Assembly: GCA_030428105.1 (NCBI GenBank)
Contig: JAUIBE010000006.1
Span: 62,001 to 126,000 of the forward strand
Length of the DNA: 64,000 nt
DNA from: Gammaproteobacteria bacterium
GTDB taxonomy: Bacteria; Pseudomonadota; Gammaproteobacteria; Xanthomonadales; SZUA-36
Reading direction: 5' to 3'
In this document: positions 1 through 9,270 of the stretch, one piece after another
Numbering within the stretch: the first letter of the stretch is position 1
Layout of the letters: every line of letters starts with the position of its first letter
The notes under the pieces: model-generated
What the model was told of the DNA's origin: nothing
The model's input: the letters and a program-made list of their open reading frames with translations, nothing else
Database searches by the model: none
Translations under genes and position numbers: made by a program

Positions 1-133
1 GCATGGACCGGGTCCTGGACAACCTGGGGAAACCGGCCGCTTCGAGGCTGTTCTGCAGCCCTTCGTCGCACCAGTAGTAGCTTTGCAAGAGACCGCGCAG
101 CAGGTAGTGAGATATGTCTGGCGTCTTTGGCAT
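1..133 (-). CDS. MarR-family regulator, N-terminal fragment
   Basis: A reading frame starts at an ATG on the minus strand (131-133) and runs off the window edge, so only about 44 residues are visible (beginning MPKTPDISHYLLRGLLQ). The stretch DEGLQNSLEAAGFPRLSRTRS resembles the N-terminal helix and first helix of MarR-type winged-helix regulators, in which a phrase like 'aG.p.Ls.tqs' is common. It is divergent from the HMG-CoA lyase gene and could regulate it. The DNA-binding wing lies outside the window, so the family call is tentative. Confidence 0.5.
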   Translation of the reverse strand, partial: MPKTPDISHYLLRGLLQSYYWCDEGLQNSLEAAGFPRLSRTRSM

Positions 134-411
134 CTGGAACCTCCAGAGAACTCGTGGCTGCTGCGTTTCCAGGAGGATGTGGGATCATCCGGCAACCTTG
201 TCGGCGTAGCTTATTGAATAGTTGAGTCAGCAGCGCGTCAAGTATTGCCCCCGGGTTTCTTGATTTCACCGGGTGATGGCAGCATTTGTTAGTGTCATTG
301 CCATTGCGCATCCATCAACAGGATGGGGGTGGCAGCCTGGGGCCGGGAAAGCCGTGAACCGGGCGATGAACGGGCCAGGATTTAGGTGTTGGAAGTTGCA
401 GGAGTCAAAGC

Positions 412-1320
412 ATGAGCCGCGAGAAAGTCATCATCCAGGACGTTGGGCCCCGCGATGGCCTGCAAAACCAACCCAAGATCCTGACCCCCCAACAGCGCGT
501 GCATATCGTTCGCGCATTGATGGCAGCCGGCGTGGAACACATCCAGGTCGGTTCATTTGTATCGCCGAAAGCCGTGCCTGCGATGGCGGGCGCGGCAGAG
601 ATCGTTTCTGAACTGCAGGGCCAACCGGGCCAGTTCAGCGTTTTGGTCCCAAACGTCAAGGGTTACGAACTGGCCATTGAAGCCGGAGCCAGGATCATCG
701 AGATGGTGGTGTACGGCTCGGAAGGTTTCTCCCAGGCCAATGCCCACATGTCGCGGGCGCAATCTGAGGCCGCTTGCATGGAAATTCTGGACCGTTCGGT
801 CGAGGATGACGTGCGCATCATTACCACCATTTCTACTTCCTTCGACTGCCCTTTCGACGGCGTGGTGGAACCGGCGGTGGTCGAGGCCCTCACCGCGCGC
901 CTGCTGGAGCGAGGAAGCTCGGTGGTCGTGGTGGCGGACACCATCGGTTCGGCCGACCCGGCCAGGGTGCGCAAGCTGATGAACAGACTGGTTGGTGATC
1001 ATGGCCCTGATCACCTGTGTTGCCACTTCCATGACACCCGGGCGATGGGGCTGGCCAACGTATTTGCTTCCCTGGAATCTGGCGTAAGGCGCTTCGACGC
1101 ATCGGTCGCAGGCGTGGGCGGCTGTCCCTTTGCGCCCGGCGCATCCGGCAACGTGGCCACCGAGGACGTGGTGATGATGCTGGAGCAGATGGGCTTTGAC
1201 ACCGGAATAGATCAGCGCGGACTGATGGAGGCCTCGCAGCTGGTGGCTGAACTCACCGAGAACGCAAGTGGTGGCCGAGCGGCGCCGTGGCTGCGGCAGA
1301 TGCTGGAAGCTTCCAGCTGA
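412..1320 (+). CDS. mvaB: Hydroxymethylglutaryl-CoA lyase
   Basis: This TIM-barrel enzyme should cleave HMG-CoA to acetyl-CoA and acetoacetate, the last step of leucine breakdown, in the cytoplasm. The N-terminal VGPRDGLQN (residues 11-19) supplies the metal-binding Asp and catalytic Arg, HFHDTRAMG (near 207) matches the metal-binding histidine strand, and GVGGCPFAPGASGNVATED (from 234) is the family signature with the active-site Cys. At 302 residues it has the usual bacterial length. AGGAG lies just upstream of the ATG. No other leucine-catabolism genes (acyl-CoA or methylcrotonyl-CoA enzymes) are adjacent; the only neighbour is the divergent regulator. A strong hairpin terminator follows directly. 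Confidence 0.93.
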   Translation: MSREKVIIQDVGPRDGLQNQPKILTPQQRVHIVRALMAAGVEHIQVGSFVSPKAVPAMAGAAEIVSELQGQPGQFSVLVPNVKGYELAIEAGARIIEMVVYGSEGFSQANAHMSRAQSEAACMEILDRSVEDDVRIITTISTSFDCPFDGVVEPAVVEALTARLLERGSSVVVVADTIGSADPARVRKLMNRLVGDHGPDHLCCHFHDTRAMGLANVFASLESGVRRFDASVAGVGGCPFAPGASGNVATEDVVMMLEQMGFDTGIDQRGLMEASQLVAELTENASGGRAAPWLRQMLEASS

Positions 1321-1342
1321 CGCGCTATCAAATGCGTAACAA

Positions 1343-1377
1343 AAAAGGCCTGCAGTCTCCTGCAGGCCTTTTGTTTT
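1343..1377 (+). terminator. Bidirectional intrinsic terminator
   Basis: GGCCTGCAG (1347-1355) pairs with CTGCAGGCC (1360-1368) around a 4-base loop. The stem is flanked by six A on the left and TTTTGTTTT on the right, so it can end mvaB on the plus strand and tRNA-Asn on the minus strand. Confidence 0.85.
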
Positions 1378-1380
1378 GTC

Positions 1381-1457
1381 TGGCTCCCCGGGTCGGATTC
1401 GAACCAACGACCTAGTGATTAACAGTCACCCGCTCTAACCAGCTGAGCTACCGGGGA
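1381..1457 (-). tRNA. tRNA-Asn (anticodon GTT)
   Basis: The minus strand folds as a 77-nt cloverleaf with acceptor TCCCCGG/CCGGGGA, anticodon GTT in the loop after GTGACT, a TTCGAAT T-loop and an encoded CCA. It stands alone, convergent with mvaB, and shares its terminator. Confidence 0.96.
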
Positions 1458-1530
1458 ATAAATGAACCGCCGGGGCAAGTTCAAGGCGCGGTATTGTCCG
1501 GACTTTGCCCTGGGGAGTCAAGCCGCGAGA

Positions 1531-2079
1531 TCAAGTTTCCGGACAATCCTCCCACTCCAGGCCGTCATATTGTTCGCGGCGCAGGCGGCCGACGTTCGAC
1601 AGCACCAGCCTTTCGGCGTGGTCAGGCCCGCGCACCCCGCAGAACCAGATGCTTCCGTTGCTGCCAGGGGCGGTGCCGTTGGGGTAGAAACGCAGGTTTT
1701 GGCGCCCCGATGAAGTGAAAATCCGGATGCGCTCGAAGCCCTGGGTGTAGCGGGCGAGGTGTTCGCCGCCGCTGAAGTTGCGGTCGCCGTTCACGTCCTG
1801 GAACACCAGCCAGCCTTGAGCCCATTCGCTGTTATCAGCGCAGCCGGTAACCGGGTTGCCGGGGCAGGCCACCATGTCGGCGCCCAGAGCAATGGCCTGG
1901 CTGCGAGCGGTGCGCAGGTCCTGCATCATGGCGTGGATGGCGGCTTTCATGGTTTGGCGCGCTTGCCAGCTTCCAAACGAGGGCACGGCGATCACCAGAA
2001 GCACGGCGAACACCACCAGGGTAATTACCAGTTCCAACAGGGTAAATCCGGAACGTTGACGGGCAGGGGAAACAGGCAT
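1531..2079 (-). CDS. GspH/FimT-type minor pseudopilin
   Basis: This is a prepilin-like protein of 182 residues. After a short basic leader comes G11-F12 (prepilin peptidase site) followed by TLLEL with Glu at mature position 5, then a hydrophobic helix to about residue 35, as in type IV pilins and type II secretion pseudopilins. The C-terminal half has the FimT/GspH pattern (AIALGADMV, GWLVFQDVNGD, LRFYPNG) and four Cys. It probably joins the tip of a type IV pilus, with a possible role in DNA uptake, but no other pilus gene is nearby, so it is an orphan copy. It lies 81 bp downstream of the aminotransferase gene on the same strand. Confidence 0.85.
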   Translation of the reverse strand: MPVSPARQRSGFTLLELVITLVVFAVLLVIAVPSFGSWQARQTMKAAIHAMMQDLRTARSQAIALGADMVACPGNPVTGCADNSEWAQGWLVFQDVNGDRNFSGGEHLARYTQGFERIRIFTSSGRQNLRFYPNGTAPGSNGSIWFCGVRGPDHAERLVLSNVGRLRREQYDGLEWEDCPET

Positions 2080-2160
2080 GCACGCAGGCTACGCCCAGCT
2101 GCTGTCACCTGACTACGGCAAGCAACCGAAACCTGGCGTCCGAAATGGGCGTTGGTTCTG

Positions 2161-3348
2161 TCAGCCGCCGTTAAGCGCGCCGCCAATCCTGCGAACGGCT
2201 TCTTCCAGGTATTCCAGACTGGCGGCATAGGAAAGGCGCAGGTGGCCCGGCGCGCCAAAGGCCGAACCCGGTACGGTGGAAACGCCGGCATGCTCCAGCA
2301 GCCAGTTGGCCAATGCAACATCGTCCGCCAGGCTTTCCCGCGCCTTGATCACGCCTTTGAAGGAGGGGAACGCGTAAAACGCGCCCTCGCAATCGGGGCA
2401 GTCCACGCCGTCAATCTCGTTCAGCGCGGCCTGGAAGTACTGGTAGCGCTCGGCAAAGGCCTGGCGCATTTCTTCCACGCAGTCCTGGGGCCCGTTGAGC
2501 GCCGCTGCGGCTGCCGCCTGCGAGACCGATCCGGCGCAGGAAGTGCTCTGGCCCTGGACCTTTTTCATCGCCTTGATCACGTCCTCGGGCCCCGCCGCGT
2601 AGCCAATGCGCCAGCCGGTCATGGCATAACCCTTGGAGACACCGTTGACCACAACGGTTCGACTGGCGAGTTCCGGGCACACATTCAGCAGGGTGCGGTA
2701 CGGGCCATCGCCCCAGTAGATGTGCTCGTAGATGTCATCGCAGGCAATAAACACCTTGGGGTATTCGGTCAGCACCTCGCCCAGCGCGCGGTACTCCGAC
2801 TCGCTGTAAACCTTGCCGGTGGGGTTGGATGGCGAGTTGAGAATAATCAGCCGGGTTGCATCCGTGAGGGTGTTTTCCAGTTCGCGGGCGGTGATCTTGT
2901 AGTCGTGCTCCGGCAACCCCTTGATGATCACCGGTTCGGCGCCGGCCAGCTTGACCATGTCGGGGTAAGAAACCCAGTATGGCGCCGGGACGATCACCTC
3001 GTCGCCGGGGTTGAGCAGCGCCACCAGCAGGTTGTAGAGGCTCTGCTTGGCGCCGTTGGATACCAGGATCTGCCCGGCCTCGTATTCGAGTTCGTTGTCG
3101 CGCCTGAACTTGGCGACGATGGCTGCTTTCAGTTGCGGCGTGCCATCCACCTGGGTGTACTTGGTTGCACCGGCGCGAATGGCCTCGATGGCCGCGTCCT
3201 TTACGTGCTGCGGGGTATCAAAATCCGGTTCGCCAAAACCCAGCGAAACAATATCTTTCCCCGCTGCCTGTAAATCCATCGCCCTGGCGCTGACGGTAAT
3301 GGTGGCCGACGGTTTGATCAGATCGACGCGTTGTGAGATTCGGGACAC
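2161..3348 (-). CDS. aspC: Class I pyridoxal-phosphate aminotransferase, aspartate type
   Basis: A fold-type I aminotransferase of 395 residues, probably exchanging amino groups between aspartate and 2-oxoglutarate. The PLP Lys is K239 in NGVSKGYAMTG; N175 (NSPSNPTG), D204 and Y207 fit the cofactor-binding residues, and R247 (GWRIGY) lies just after the Schiff-base lysine. The sequence is of the AATase I-gamma type (Thermus/Rhizobium-like), not of the E. coli AspC type, so the symbol is used functionally. Aromatic or glutamate-prephenate activity cannot be excluded. It is divergent from uvrB with about 100 bp between starts. Confidence 0.87.
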   Translation of the reverse strand: MSRISQRVDLIKPSATITVSARAMDLQAAGKDIVSLGFGEPDFDTPQHVKDAAIEAIRAGATKYTQVDGTPQLKAAIVAKFRRDNELEYEAGQILVSNGAKQSLYNLLVALLNPGDEVIVPAPYWVSYPDMVKLAGAEPVIIKGLPEHDYKITARELENTLTDATRLIILNSPSNPTGKVYSESEYRALGEVLTEYPKVFIACDDIYEHIYWGDGPYRTLLNVCPELASRTVVVNGVSKGYAMTGWRIGYAAGPEDVIKAMKKVQGQSTSCAGSVSQAAAAAALNGPQDCVEEMRQAFAERYQYFQAALNEIDGVDCPDCEGAFYAFPSFKGVIKARESLADDVALANWLLEHAGVSTVPGSAFGAPGHLRLSYAASLEYLEEAVRRIGGALNGG

Positions 3349-3398
3349 TGAATGCCTCTTTGCTGCCTGTTTCCTGGCCGCACGGGATTTCCGGCCAA

Positions 3399-3429
3399 TT
3401 GGTATTGGGTGAACGGCAAATCATATAAT
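3399..3429 (+). promoter_or_regulatory. Candidate sigma70 promoter of uvrB
   Basis: A perfect TATAAT (3424-3429) lies 22 bases before the first uvrB ATG. The best -35 match is TTGGTA (3399-3404) with a long 19-base spacer. I looked for a LexA box (CTG-N10-CAG) around it and found none. Confidence 0.5.
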
Positions 3430-3451
3430 GGTCTGTTGATTCGGGCCATCC

Positions 3452-5539
3452 ATGTACAGCAGGCGGATACCAGTTTTTATGCTCCAGGAAATTGAAACCA
3501 GGCAGGCCAACGGTGCGGTTGCGGACAAGCGCTTTCGGCTGCACTCTGAATACAAGCCGGCGGGCGACCAGGAAAATGCGATCGCCAGCCTTGTGGAAGG
3601 CATTGGCGATGGCCTGGCCCACCAGACCCTGCTGGGCGTTACTGGTTCGGGCAAGACCTTCACCATCGCCAACGTAATCGAGAAGGTGCAGAAACCGACC
3701 CTGGTGATGGCGCCCAACAAGACGCTGGCGGCGCAGCTCTATGGCGAATTCCGCGAGTTCTTCCCCGAGAACGCGGTGGAGTACTTCGTTTCCTACTACG
3801 ACTACTACCAGCCCGAGGCCTATGTGCCGTCCTCGGATACCTATATCGAGAAAGACGCCTCGATCAACGAGCACATCGAGCAGATGCGCCTGTCGGCCAC
3901 CAAGGCGCTGTTGGAGCGGCGCGACACCATCATTGTCGGCACGGTGTCGGCGATTTACGGCCTGGGCGATCCCAGCCAGTACCTCAGCATGGTGTTGCGC
4001 CTGTCGCAGGGCGACACGATTGACCAGCGCGCCATCCTGCGCCGCCTGGCGGAAATGCAGTACAGCCGCAACGACATGGAATTGCGTCGTGGCACCTACC
4101 GGGTGCGCGGCGACATCATCGACATTTTCCCCGGCGACGAGGAAGCCCGCGCCATTCGCGTGGAGCTGTTCGATGACGAGGTCGATTCGCTCAGCGCGCT
4201 CGACCCGCTCACCGGCGAGGTGTTCGGCAAGATCCCGCAGATCACGATTTACCCCAAGTCGCACTACGTGACGCCGCGCCAGGTGGTGCTGGATGCGGCC
4301 GAGTCGATTGGCGCCGAACTCAAGGAAAGGCTCGAAGTGCTGCGCGAGCAAAACAAGCTGGTGGAGCTGCAGCGCCTCGAACAGCGCACCCGCTTCGACC
4401 TGGAGATGCTGCTGGAGCTGGGTTACTGCAACGGCATCGAGAACTACTCGCGCCATCTCACCGGTCGCGGTCCCGGCGAGGCCCCGCCAACTTTATACGA
4501 CTACCTGCCGCCAGACGCCTTGCTGGTGCTGGACGAAAGCCACGTCATGGTTCCCCAGCTTGGCGCCATGTACAAGGGCGACCGTTCGCGCAAGGAAAAC
4601 CTGGTGACTTACGGGTTTCGCCTGCCTTCAGCGCTGGACAACCGCCCGCTGAAGTTCGAGGAGTGGGAGGCGAGGGCGCCGCAAACCATTTTCGTTTCCG
4701 CCACGCCGCGCGGTTACGAGCTGGAACGCTCCGGCGAGCCGGTGGAACAGGTGGTGCGCCCCACCGGCCTGATCGACCCCGAGGTCGAGGTGCGGCCGGT
4801 GTCCGGCCAGGTTGACGACCTGCTGTCGGAAATCAACCGGCGGGTGGACGATGGCGAGCGGGTGCTGGTGACCACGCTGACCAAGCGCATGGCGGAGAAC
4901 CTGACCGAGTACCTCGCCGACCACGGCGTTCGGGTGCGTTACCTGCATTCGGACATCGACACGGTCGAGCGCGTGGAAATCATCCGCGACCTGCGGTTGG
5001 GTGAGTTTGACGTGCTGGTGGGCATTAACCTGCTGCGCGAAGGCCTTGATATGCCCGAGGTTTCCCTGGTGGCGATCCTGGACGCGGACCGCGAAGGCTA
5101 CCTGCGTTCCGACACTTCACTGATCCAGACCATTGGCCGCGCGGCCCGTAACCTGAAAGGCAAAGCCATTCTCTACGCCGACCGCATCACCGGTTCGATG
5201 GAACGCGCCATCGCCGAAACCGAGCGTCGCCGCGAGAAGCAGGTTGCTTTCAACAAGGAACACGGCATCACGCCGAGGTCGGTGCAAAAACGCGTCGCCG
5301 ACATCATGGAAGGCGCCTACGATTCGCAGATGACGTCGCGCGGCCGCAAGGGCCAGTCGCAGCGCAAGGTGGCGGAAGAGAAGCGCGAGTACGCCGACGT
5401 CAACGCCTCGAACCTGGCCGATGTGGTGGCGGAACTGGAAGAGCAGATGTATCGCCACGCCGAGAACCTGGAGTTCGAGGAGGCTGCCGCGATTCGCGAC
5501 CAGATTGCCAAAGCCAAGGCGCAGGTGCTACGCCAATAG
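3452..5539 (+). CDS. uvrB: UvrABC excinuclease subunit B
   Basis: UvrB is the damage-verifying helicase-like subunit of nucleotide excision repair; it receives DNA from UvrA and recruits UvrC. Walker A GVTGSGKT is at residues 62-69, the beta-hairpin tyrosines [10 protein letters not shown] follow, the DEAD-like box is LDESH, and the helicase C motif is [10 protein letters not shown]. The C-terminal UVR domain ([25 protein letters not shown]) that binds UvrC is intact. Length is 695 residues against about 670 usual; the excess is an N-terminal extension. An internal ATG at 3479 is an equally good start, and neither has a clear Shine-Dalgarno. Downstream sufU converges on it. Confidence 0.97.
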   Translation: MYSRRIPVFMLQEIETRQANGAVADKRFRLHSEYKPAGDQENAIASLVEGIGDGLAHQTLLGVTGSGKTFTIANVIEKVQKPTLVMAPNKTLAAQLYGEFREFFPENAVEYFVSYYDYYQPEAYVPSSDTYIEKDASINEHIEQMRLSATKALLERRDTIIVGTVSAIYGLGDPSQYLSMVLRLSQGDTIDQRAILRRLAEMQYSRNDMELRRGTYRVRGDIIDIFPGDEEARAIRVELFDDEVDSLSALDPLTGEVFGKIPQITIYPKSHYVTPRQVVLDAAESIGAELKERLEVLREQNKLVELQRLEQRTRFDLEMLLELGYCNGIENYSRHLTGRGPGEAPPTLYDYLPPDALLVLDESHVMVPQLGAMYKGDRSRKENLVTYGFRLPSALDNRPLKFEEWEARAPQTIFVSATPRGYELERSGEPVEQVVRPTGLIDPEVEVRPVSGQVDDLLSEINRRVDDGERVLVTTLTKRMAENLTEYLADHGVRVRYLHSDIDTVERVEIIRDLRLGEFDVLVGINLLREGLDMPEVSLVAILDADREGYLRSDTSLIQTIGRAARNLKGKAILYADRITGSMERAIAETERRREKQVAFNKEHGITPRSVQKRVADIMEGAYDSQMTSRGRKGQSQRKVAEEKREYADVNASNLADVVAELEEQMYRHAENLEFEEAAAIRDQIAKAKAQVLRQ

Positions 5540-5558
5540 CGGCACCCCGTCACTAAGA

Positions 5559-5584
5559 TGTAGGAGAGGCGCCCCCGCCGCGAA
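5559..5584. repeat. REP-like short palindrome
   Basis: The intergenic space between the convergent uvrB and sufU genes holds a GTAGGAG...GCGAAC element with a GGCG/CGCC core. It resembles the GTAGGAGCGGC...GCCGCGA repetitive extragenic palindromes common in pseudomonads and xanthomonads. Similar heads occur near 16124 and 33019. Confidence 0.4.
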
Positions 5585-5585
5585 C

Positions 5586-6029
5586 TTACTCCTCCAAAGC
5601 CTCCACCGCAGCCTCCCACGGCAGCAACGCACAACGCACCCGGCTGGGGTAGGCCCGCACGCCCAGCAGCGGAACAAATGCTTCGGGCAGTTCGGTCGGC
5701 TGATCTTCCTCCATCGCGATCTGCATTTGCTGTTGCATCTGTTCCACTTCGGCTGCCGAACACGCCGGCAGGTTCTCGCACATCAGTGACGCCGAGGCCA
5801 GGCAAATGGCGCAAGCCTCGCCGCTGAAGGCCATCGCCTCCACCGACTCACCCTCAAGGCGCAGCTGAACCTCCACCCGATCGCCACACAGCGGATTGAA
5901 AATCTCCTTGCGGTGGGTTGCGTGGATCTCCTGCTCAAACCCGACCGGGTTGACCGCATGCTTGACGATGGTGTCGCGGTACAGGGTGGTCAGGTCATTC
6001 ACCGGGCCTGGGCGGGTTTCATTCACCAT
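5586..6029 (-). CDS. sufU: SufU-type iron-sulfur cluster assembly protein
   Basis: A 147-residue member of the IscU/NifU-N fold. The zinc/cluster ligands are visible as C48 and D50 (NPLCGD), C73 (GEACAIC) and C133 (RVRCALLPW). The roughly 20-residue insertion between the second and third ligand regions (CENLPACSAAEV to LLGVRAYPSR) marks the SufU subtype over IscU. In Gram-positive bacteria SufU accepts persulfide sulfur from the cysteine desulfurase SufS. Here no other suf gene is adjacent, and a sufE gene also exists near 25 kb. Its start overlaps the end of the upstream exo/endonuclease-fold gene by 7 bp, suggesting cotranscription. Confidence 0.88.
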   Translation of the reverse strand: MVNETRPGPVNDLTTLYRDTIVKHAVNPVGFEQEIHATHRKEIFNPLCGDRVEVQLRLEGESVEAMAFSGEACAICLASASLMCENLPACSAAEVEQMQQQMQIAMEEDQPTELPEAFVPLLGVRAYPSRVRCALLPWEAAVEALEE

Positions 6030-7213
6030 GCGAGATCAACCCAAACCAGGCGGTGGTCAGAAAACGTTGCGTCCGCATGCAGCGGGGATGAAGACAATGG
6101 CCAGTGCACACCGCAGCCGGTCACTGAAAGTGTTGCGGAGGGAATCACGTAGTCCAGCCGGTAATTACCAACAAATTCATCATTGAAGTCGGAAGTGTCG
6201 TGGGCGGGGTCGCCGGCGTGTTGTTCGTTCTTGCCGCCCTGGGCAGTTGCAGCTTCCACAGCGCCTTCACTGGATGGAATGCATTCCGCGTCGACCGCCG
6301 GGTGCTGCAAGAGCTGGTTGATCGCATTGGGGTGTGCATCGCCATCATGCGGGTCGGCGTTGAGGTCGCCGGCAATGACAAAGCGCGCACCCGTGGATAG
6401 GCCACCAGTCCGCCCCTGGTCGTCGACCAGCCAGCTGTCCATGTGGCCCGAAATGTAGTGATTCCATAGCGCCAGTTCATCATGGTTGCGGGCGCCATTG
6501 CGGTCTTCCGGGCCGTCGAAGACGGGCGGGGTAGGGTGAGATACAAGCAGGTGCAGTGTCTCTTCGCCAATCACGATCGGCACATCCGCATGGCTTTTCG
6601 AGCTGAGGCGCAACTGCGCCCAGGTTTCATCCGGGTAGAACGGCGAGCCATCCTCGTTCATGGGCCGTTGGGCGTCCGCAAGGTCTTTCCAAAGCAATGC
6701 CTGGAAGGTGCGAACTTGCTCCTTGTCGATCGGGAAACGGGACAGCACCAGCATGCCGTACTGGCCGGGGAAAAAGCCAAACCCCCATGCATCTGCAGGG
6801 TCGCCGGTTTCGCCATTGCGATCCAGGTCGAGTCCGCTGTCGACCCCGGTATTCACCGGCGGGCGGTAGTGGTGCGGGTATGCGATGGGGTCGGCGTTCG
6901 TTTCGCTGCTCGCAAGGTAGTTGGCGTGAAGCAGGCCGGCCGCATCAACCGAAGGGTCGTAATCGAACTCGGCCAACAAAACGATATCCGGCCGAACCGT
7001 GTTCAGGACGCGGGCCAGCGCTTGCAGTCGCGCATCGTTTCCGGAATGCAGGGCAGCAGCCATGGCGCCTTGTTCTTCCAGGCCCATGGCGATATTGAAC
7101 GTGGCCACGCGAATGGTTTCAGGAGGCTCAGCAGCTGCGGCTTCACCCGCATCGCAGGCTTCTAGCGAGAGCACCATCAGTGCAGCAGCGATCAGTTTTG
7201 CGGGTATCGAGGG
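6023..7213 (-). CDS. Endonuclease/exonuclease/phosphatase-fold secreted protein
   Basis: The EEP (DNase I-like) fold shows as RVATFNIA near the N terminus, LLAEFDY (metal-binding Glu), VIAGDLNADP and a terminal FSDHRLVWVDL (catalytic Asp-His). Such proteins hydrolyse phosphodiesters or phosphomonoesters; the substrate here is unknown. I chose the Met at 7213, which gives a signal sequence ending LSLEAC, either a lipobox-like site or a signal peptidase I substrate, and 396 residues. A longer frame opens at 7297, but that region contains promoter-like boxes. The protein is likely periplasmic, membrane-attached or secreted. sufU follows in the same transcript. Confidence 0.8.
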   Translation of the reverse strand, partial: PSIPAKLIAAALMVLSLEACDAGEAAAAEPPETIRVATFNIAMGLEEQGAMAAALHSGNDARLQALARVLNTVRPDIVLLAEFDYDPSVDAAGLLHANYLASSETNADPIAYPHHYRPPVNTGVDSGLDLDRNGETGDPADAWGFGFFPGQYGMLVLSRFPIDKEQVRTFQALLWKDLADAQRPMNEDGSPFYPDETWAQLRLSSKSHADVPIVIGEETLHLLVSHPTPPVFDGPEDRNGARNHDELALWNHYISGHMDSWLVDDQGRTGGLSTGARFVIAGDLNADPHDGDAHPNAINQLLQHPAVDAECIPSSEGAVEAATAQGGKNEQHAGDPAHDTSDFNDEFVGNYRLDYVIPSATLSVTGCGVHWPLSSSPLHADATFSDHRLVWVDLAW

Positions 7214-7270
7214 CATGGATTGTGTGATTTTCACCAATTGAACAGGACTGGGCGAGTTATCGGGCAACAC

Positions 7271-7297
7271 ATTATATTGCCGATTGCTCATTGCCAA
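7271..7297 (-). promoter_or_regulatory. Candidate promoter of the EEP-fold gene
   Basis: On the minus strand TTGGCA (7297-7292) is followed after 15 bases by a perfect TATAAT (7276-7271), 57 bases before the chosen ATG. The spacer is shorter than ideal. Confidence 0.4.
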
Positions 7298-7332
7298 TCG
7301 CTGTCCGAGGTCTTAGAATCTGCCACCCTCGC

Positions 7333-7468
<136 letters not shown>

Positions 7469-7569
7469 CCGGGGGTTCGAACCCGACGAGGGGTTCGACA
7501 AATTTGTCTGGAACAAATTTGGTCGCACGCAGTGCGCCCGCAGGGCCGAAACCATGGACGGTTTCGGAC
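7469..7569 (+). other. Spacer of the tRNA-Ser tandem unit, rich in hairpins
   Basis: The 101 bases between the two tRNA 3'-end copies contain no ORF but several perfect small stems: GGGTTCGAACCC (7473-7484, a T-arm-like palindrome), CAAATTTGT/ACAAATTTG (7499-7521), and CCGAAACC/GGTTTCGG (7546-7567). This would be transcribed only by read-through of the first terminator. Confidence 0.6.
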
Positions 7570-7629
7570 AATCCCTCCCTCTCCGCCATTTACTCAAAAC
7601 CCGCCTTGAGCGGTTTTCTTGCTGAATGA
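7570..7629 (+). repeat. Direct repeat copy 2 (tRNA-Ser 3'-end duplicate)
   Basis: AATCCCTCCCTCTCCGCCA and four further bases match the tRNA-Ser 3' end exactly, followed by a diverged copy of its terminator (CCGC 7601-7604 with GCGG 7610-7613, then TTTT). There is no 5' half of a tRNA, so this is not a functional tRNA gene. Confidence 0.9.
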
Positions 7630-7710
7630 CCACCTGCTCCACTTAACGCAAGTTACTGAATCAATTTGGGAACTGGGGCATAATACGCCGCAGCATAGGG
7701 AGGTGCGTAC

Positions 7711-9186
7711 ATGTCTGCGTTTTTTCATCGGGCTTGCCCGTCTCAGAATTCCTGGTTTCGCTTCTCGTGGCCTGTCCTGGTGGCTTTCGGGCTGCTGTGT
7801 TTCTCGGCCGGAGCCCAGGCTCAGGAAGTTCGCGAGGGCCTCCTGAATGTGCTGTTCGGTGACCCGCGGCCGGGTTCGGGCGCGCCGCCGGTGCGCTTGC
7901 TGACCCTTGCAGAAGACAACGGAACGGTTACTGAACTGCATGTCAGCGAAGAGCTGCTCAACGCTGCGGGCGGCTTCTTCGCCTGGAACGGCAGTCGCGT
8001 GCGTGTGCACCTGCGTCAAAGTGGCAACGAGTCTCCCGGCCTCGACCTGCGCCCGGGCATGCGCCAGGCCAGCGCGCTGACGCTGGTGGGCGGAAGTGAT
8101 GCGCCCGATGGCGGCGTGAGCGGCTCGCATCCGTGGGTGTCCATCCTGTGCAAATTTGCCGACATCGGCGCCGAGCCACGCAACCTGGCCTACTTCCAGG
8201 GCATGTACGCCAACGCGCCGGCGGGGTTGGATCACTACTGGCGCGAGGTCTCCTACAACAACATCGATATCGTCGGCAGCACCGCGGTTGACTGGGTGGA
8301 CTTGCCGGGTGACCAGACCGATTACATTCCGTCGCCAGGCAGCGGGTCGAACGCAAACCTGAGCCAGCTGTTCACGGATTGCACCAACGCGGCCAACCCC
8401 TTCGTCGATTTTTCCAATGGCGGGACGGGTGGTTTTTCCGGCATCAACATGATGTTTAACGGCAACCTCGACTGTTGCGCCTGGGGCGGCGGACGCTTCG
8501 CCTCTCTCGATGGCGTTTCCAAGACCTGGCGCACCACCTGGAATCCACCGTGGTCGTTTTCAAATTCGGCAGTGATCGCCCACGAGATGGGGCACGGTTT
8601 TGGCCTGCCGCACGCCAACAACTGGGATGGCGATAGCAGTCCTTACGACAGCCCCTGGGATGTGATGAGCGCCGCGCAGTCGCAACACTCGATGCAGGAC
8701 CCCACCTACGGCAACCTGGGCCAGCACATCAACATGTATCACAAGATGCAGTTGGACTGGATCGCGCCGGCGCGCCTGTTGCAGGTAAATGACGGAGAAA
8801 TCGTCACTGCCACCATCGATGCCTCGGCGCTGGCCAGCACTTCCAACTACTTCGCCGCGCGCCTGCCGTTCGTCGGATCCAGCCAGTATTACACCGTCGA
8901 AGTTCGCAAGCGGATTGGTAACTACGATGGTGACCTGCCGGGCAACGTGGTGATTATCCACCACGTGGTACCTGGCCGCAGTGAACCCTCCTGGGCGTAT
9001 GATGCGGCGGTGCCGCCGGCGAACTTCGGTGACAACGAGGGCACCATGTGGCGGGTCGGCGAAACCTTTACTGACCTCGACCAGGGAATCACCATCACGG
9101 TGCTCAGTGAAACCACCAACGGCTTTGTTGTCACCATCACCCGTGGCGTTGAGGCCATTCTCGACTTCAAACAAGGCTTCGAATAG
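7711..9186 (+). CDS. Secreted zinc metalloprotease (HExxHxxGxxH type)
   Basis: A predicted secreted protease of 491 residues. A signal peptide ends near AGAQA-QE (residue 38). The zinc site is H291-E-x-x-H295-x-x-G-x-x-H301 (HEMGHGFGLPH), and SPWDVM (M319) fits a metzincin Met-turn 18 residues later. Five Cys in the mature region suggest disulfides. About 170 C-terminal residues look like beta-rich accessory domains. The last residues, LDFKQGFE, resemble the F-x-D-G-F-E type C-terminal tail seen on many secreted proteins of related gammaproteobacteria; its role is unproven. AGGGAGGTG precedes the ATG. It is monocistronic, between the tRNA-Ser repeats and galE. The exact peptidase family was not determined. 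Confidence 0.82.
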   Translation: MSAFFHRACPSQNSWFRFSWPVLVAFGLLCFSAGAQAQEVREGLLNVLFGDPRPGSGAPPVRLLTLAEDNGTVTELHVSEELLNAAGGFFAWNGSRVRVHLRQSGNESPGLDLRPGMRQASALTLVGGSDAPDGGVSGSHPWVSILCKFADIGAEPRNLAYFQGMYANAPAGLDHYWREVSYNNIDIVGSTAVDWVDLPGDQTDYIPSPGSGSNANLSQLFTDCTNAANPFVDFSNGGTGGFSGINMMFNGNLDCCAWGGGRFASLDGVSKTWRTTWNPPWSFSNSAVIAHEMGHGFGLPHANNWDGDSSPYDSPWDVMSAAQSQHSMQDPTYGNLGQHINMYHKMQLDWIAPARLLQVNDGEIVTATIDASALASTSNYFAARLPFVGSSQYYTVEVRKRIGNYDGDLPGNVVIIHHVVPGRSEPSWAYDAAVPPANFGDNEGTMWRVGETFTDLDQGITITVLSETTNGFVVTITRGVEAILDFKQGFE

Positions 9187-9270
9187 CCGGGTTGGTTGCG
9201 GTGTTTGCCAAGGCGAGCCGCAGGCGACAGAATCAGTTCGTCACAGTGCCGCCAGCGAGCCAATAACAGC

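Noticed and set aside
2152-3273. A 373-codon plus-strand frame across the aminotransferase gene
   Set aside because: Antisense to a complete PLP aminotransferase; product has no recognisable motif.
3421-3480. LexA (SOS) box in front of uvrB
   Set aside because: No CTG-N10-CAG palindrome is present near the TATAAT promoter.
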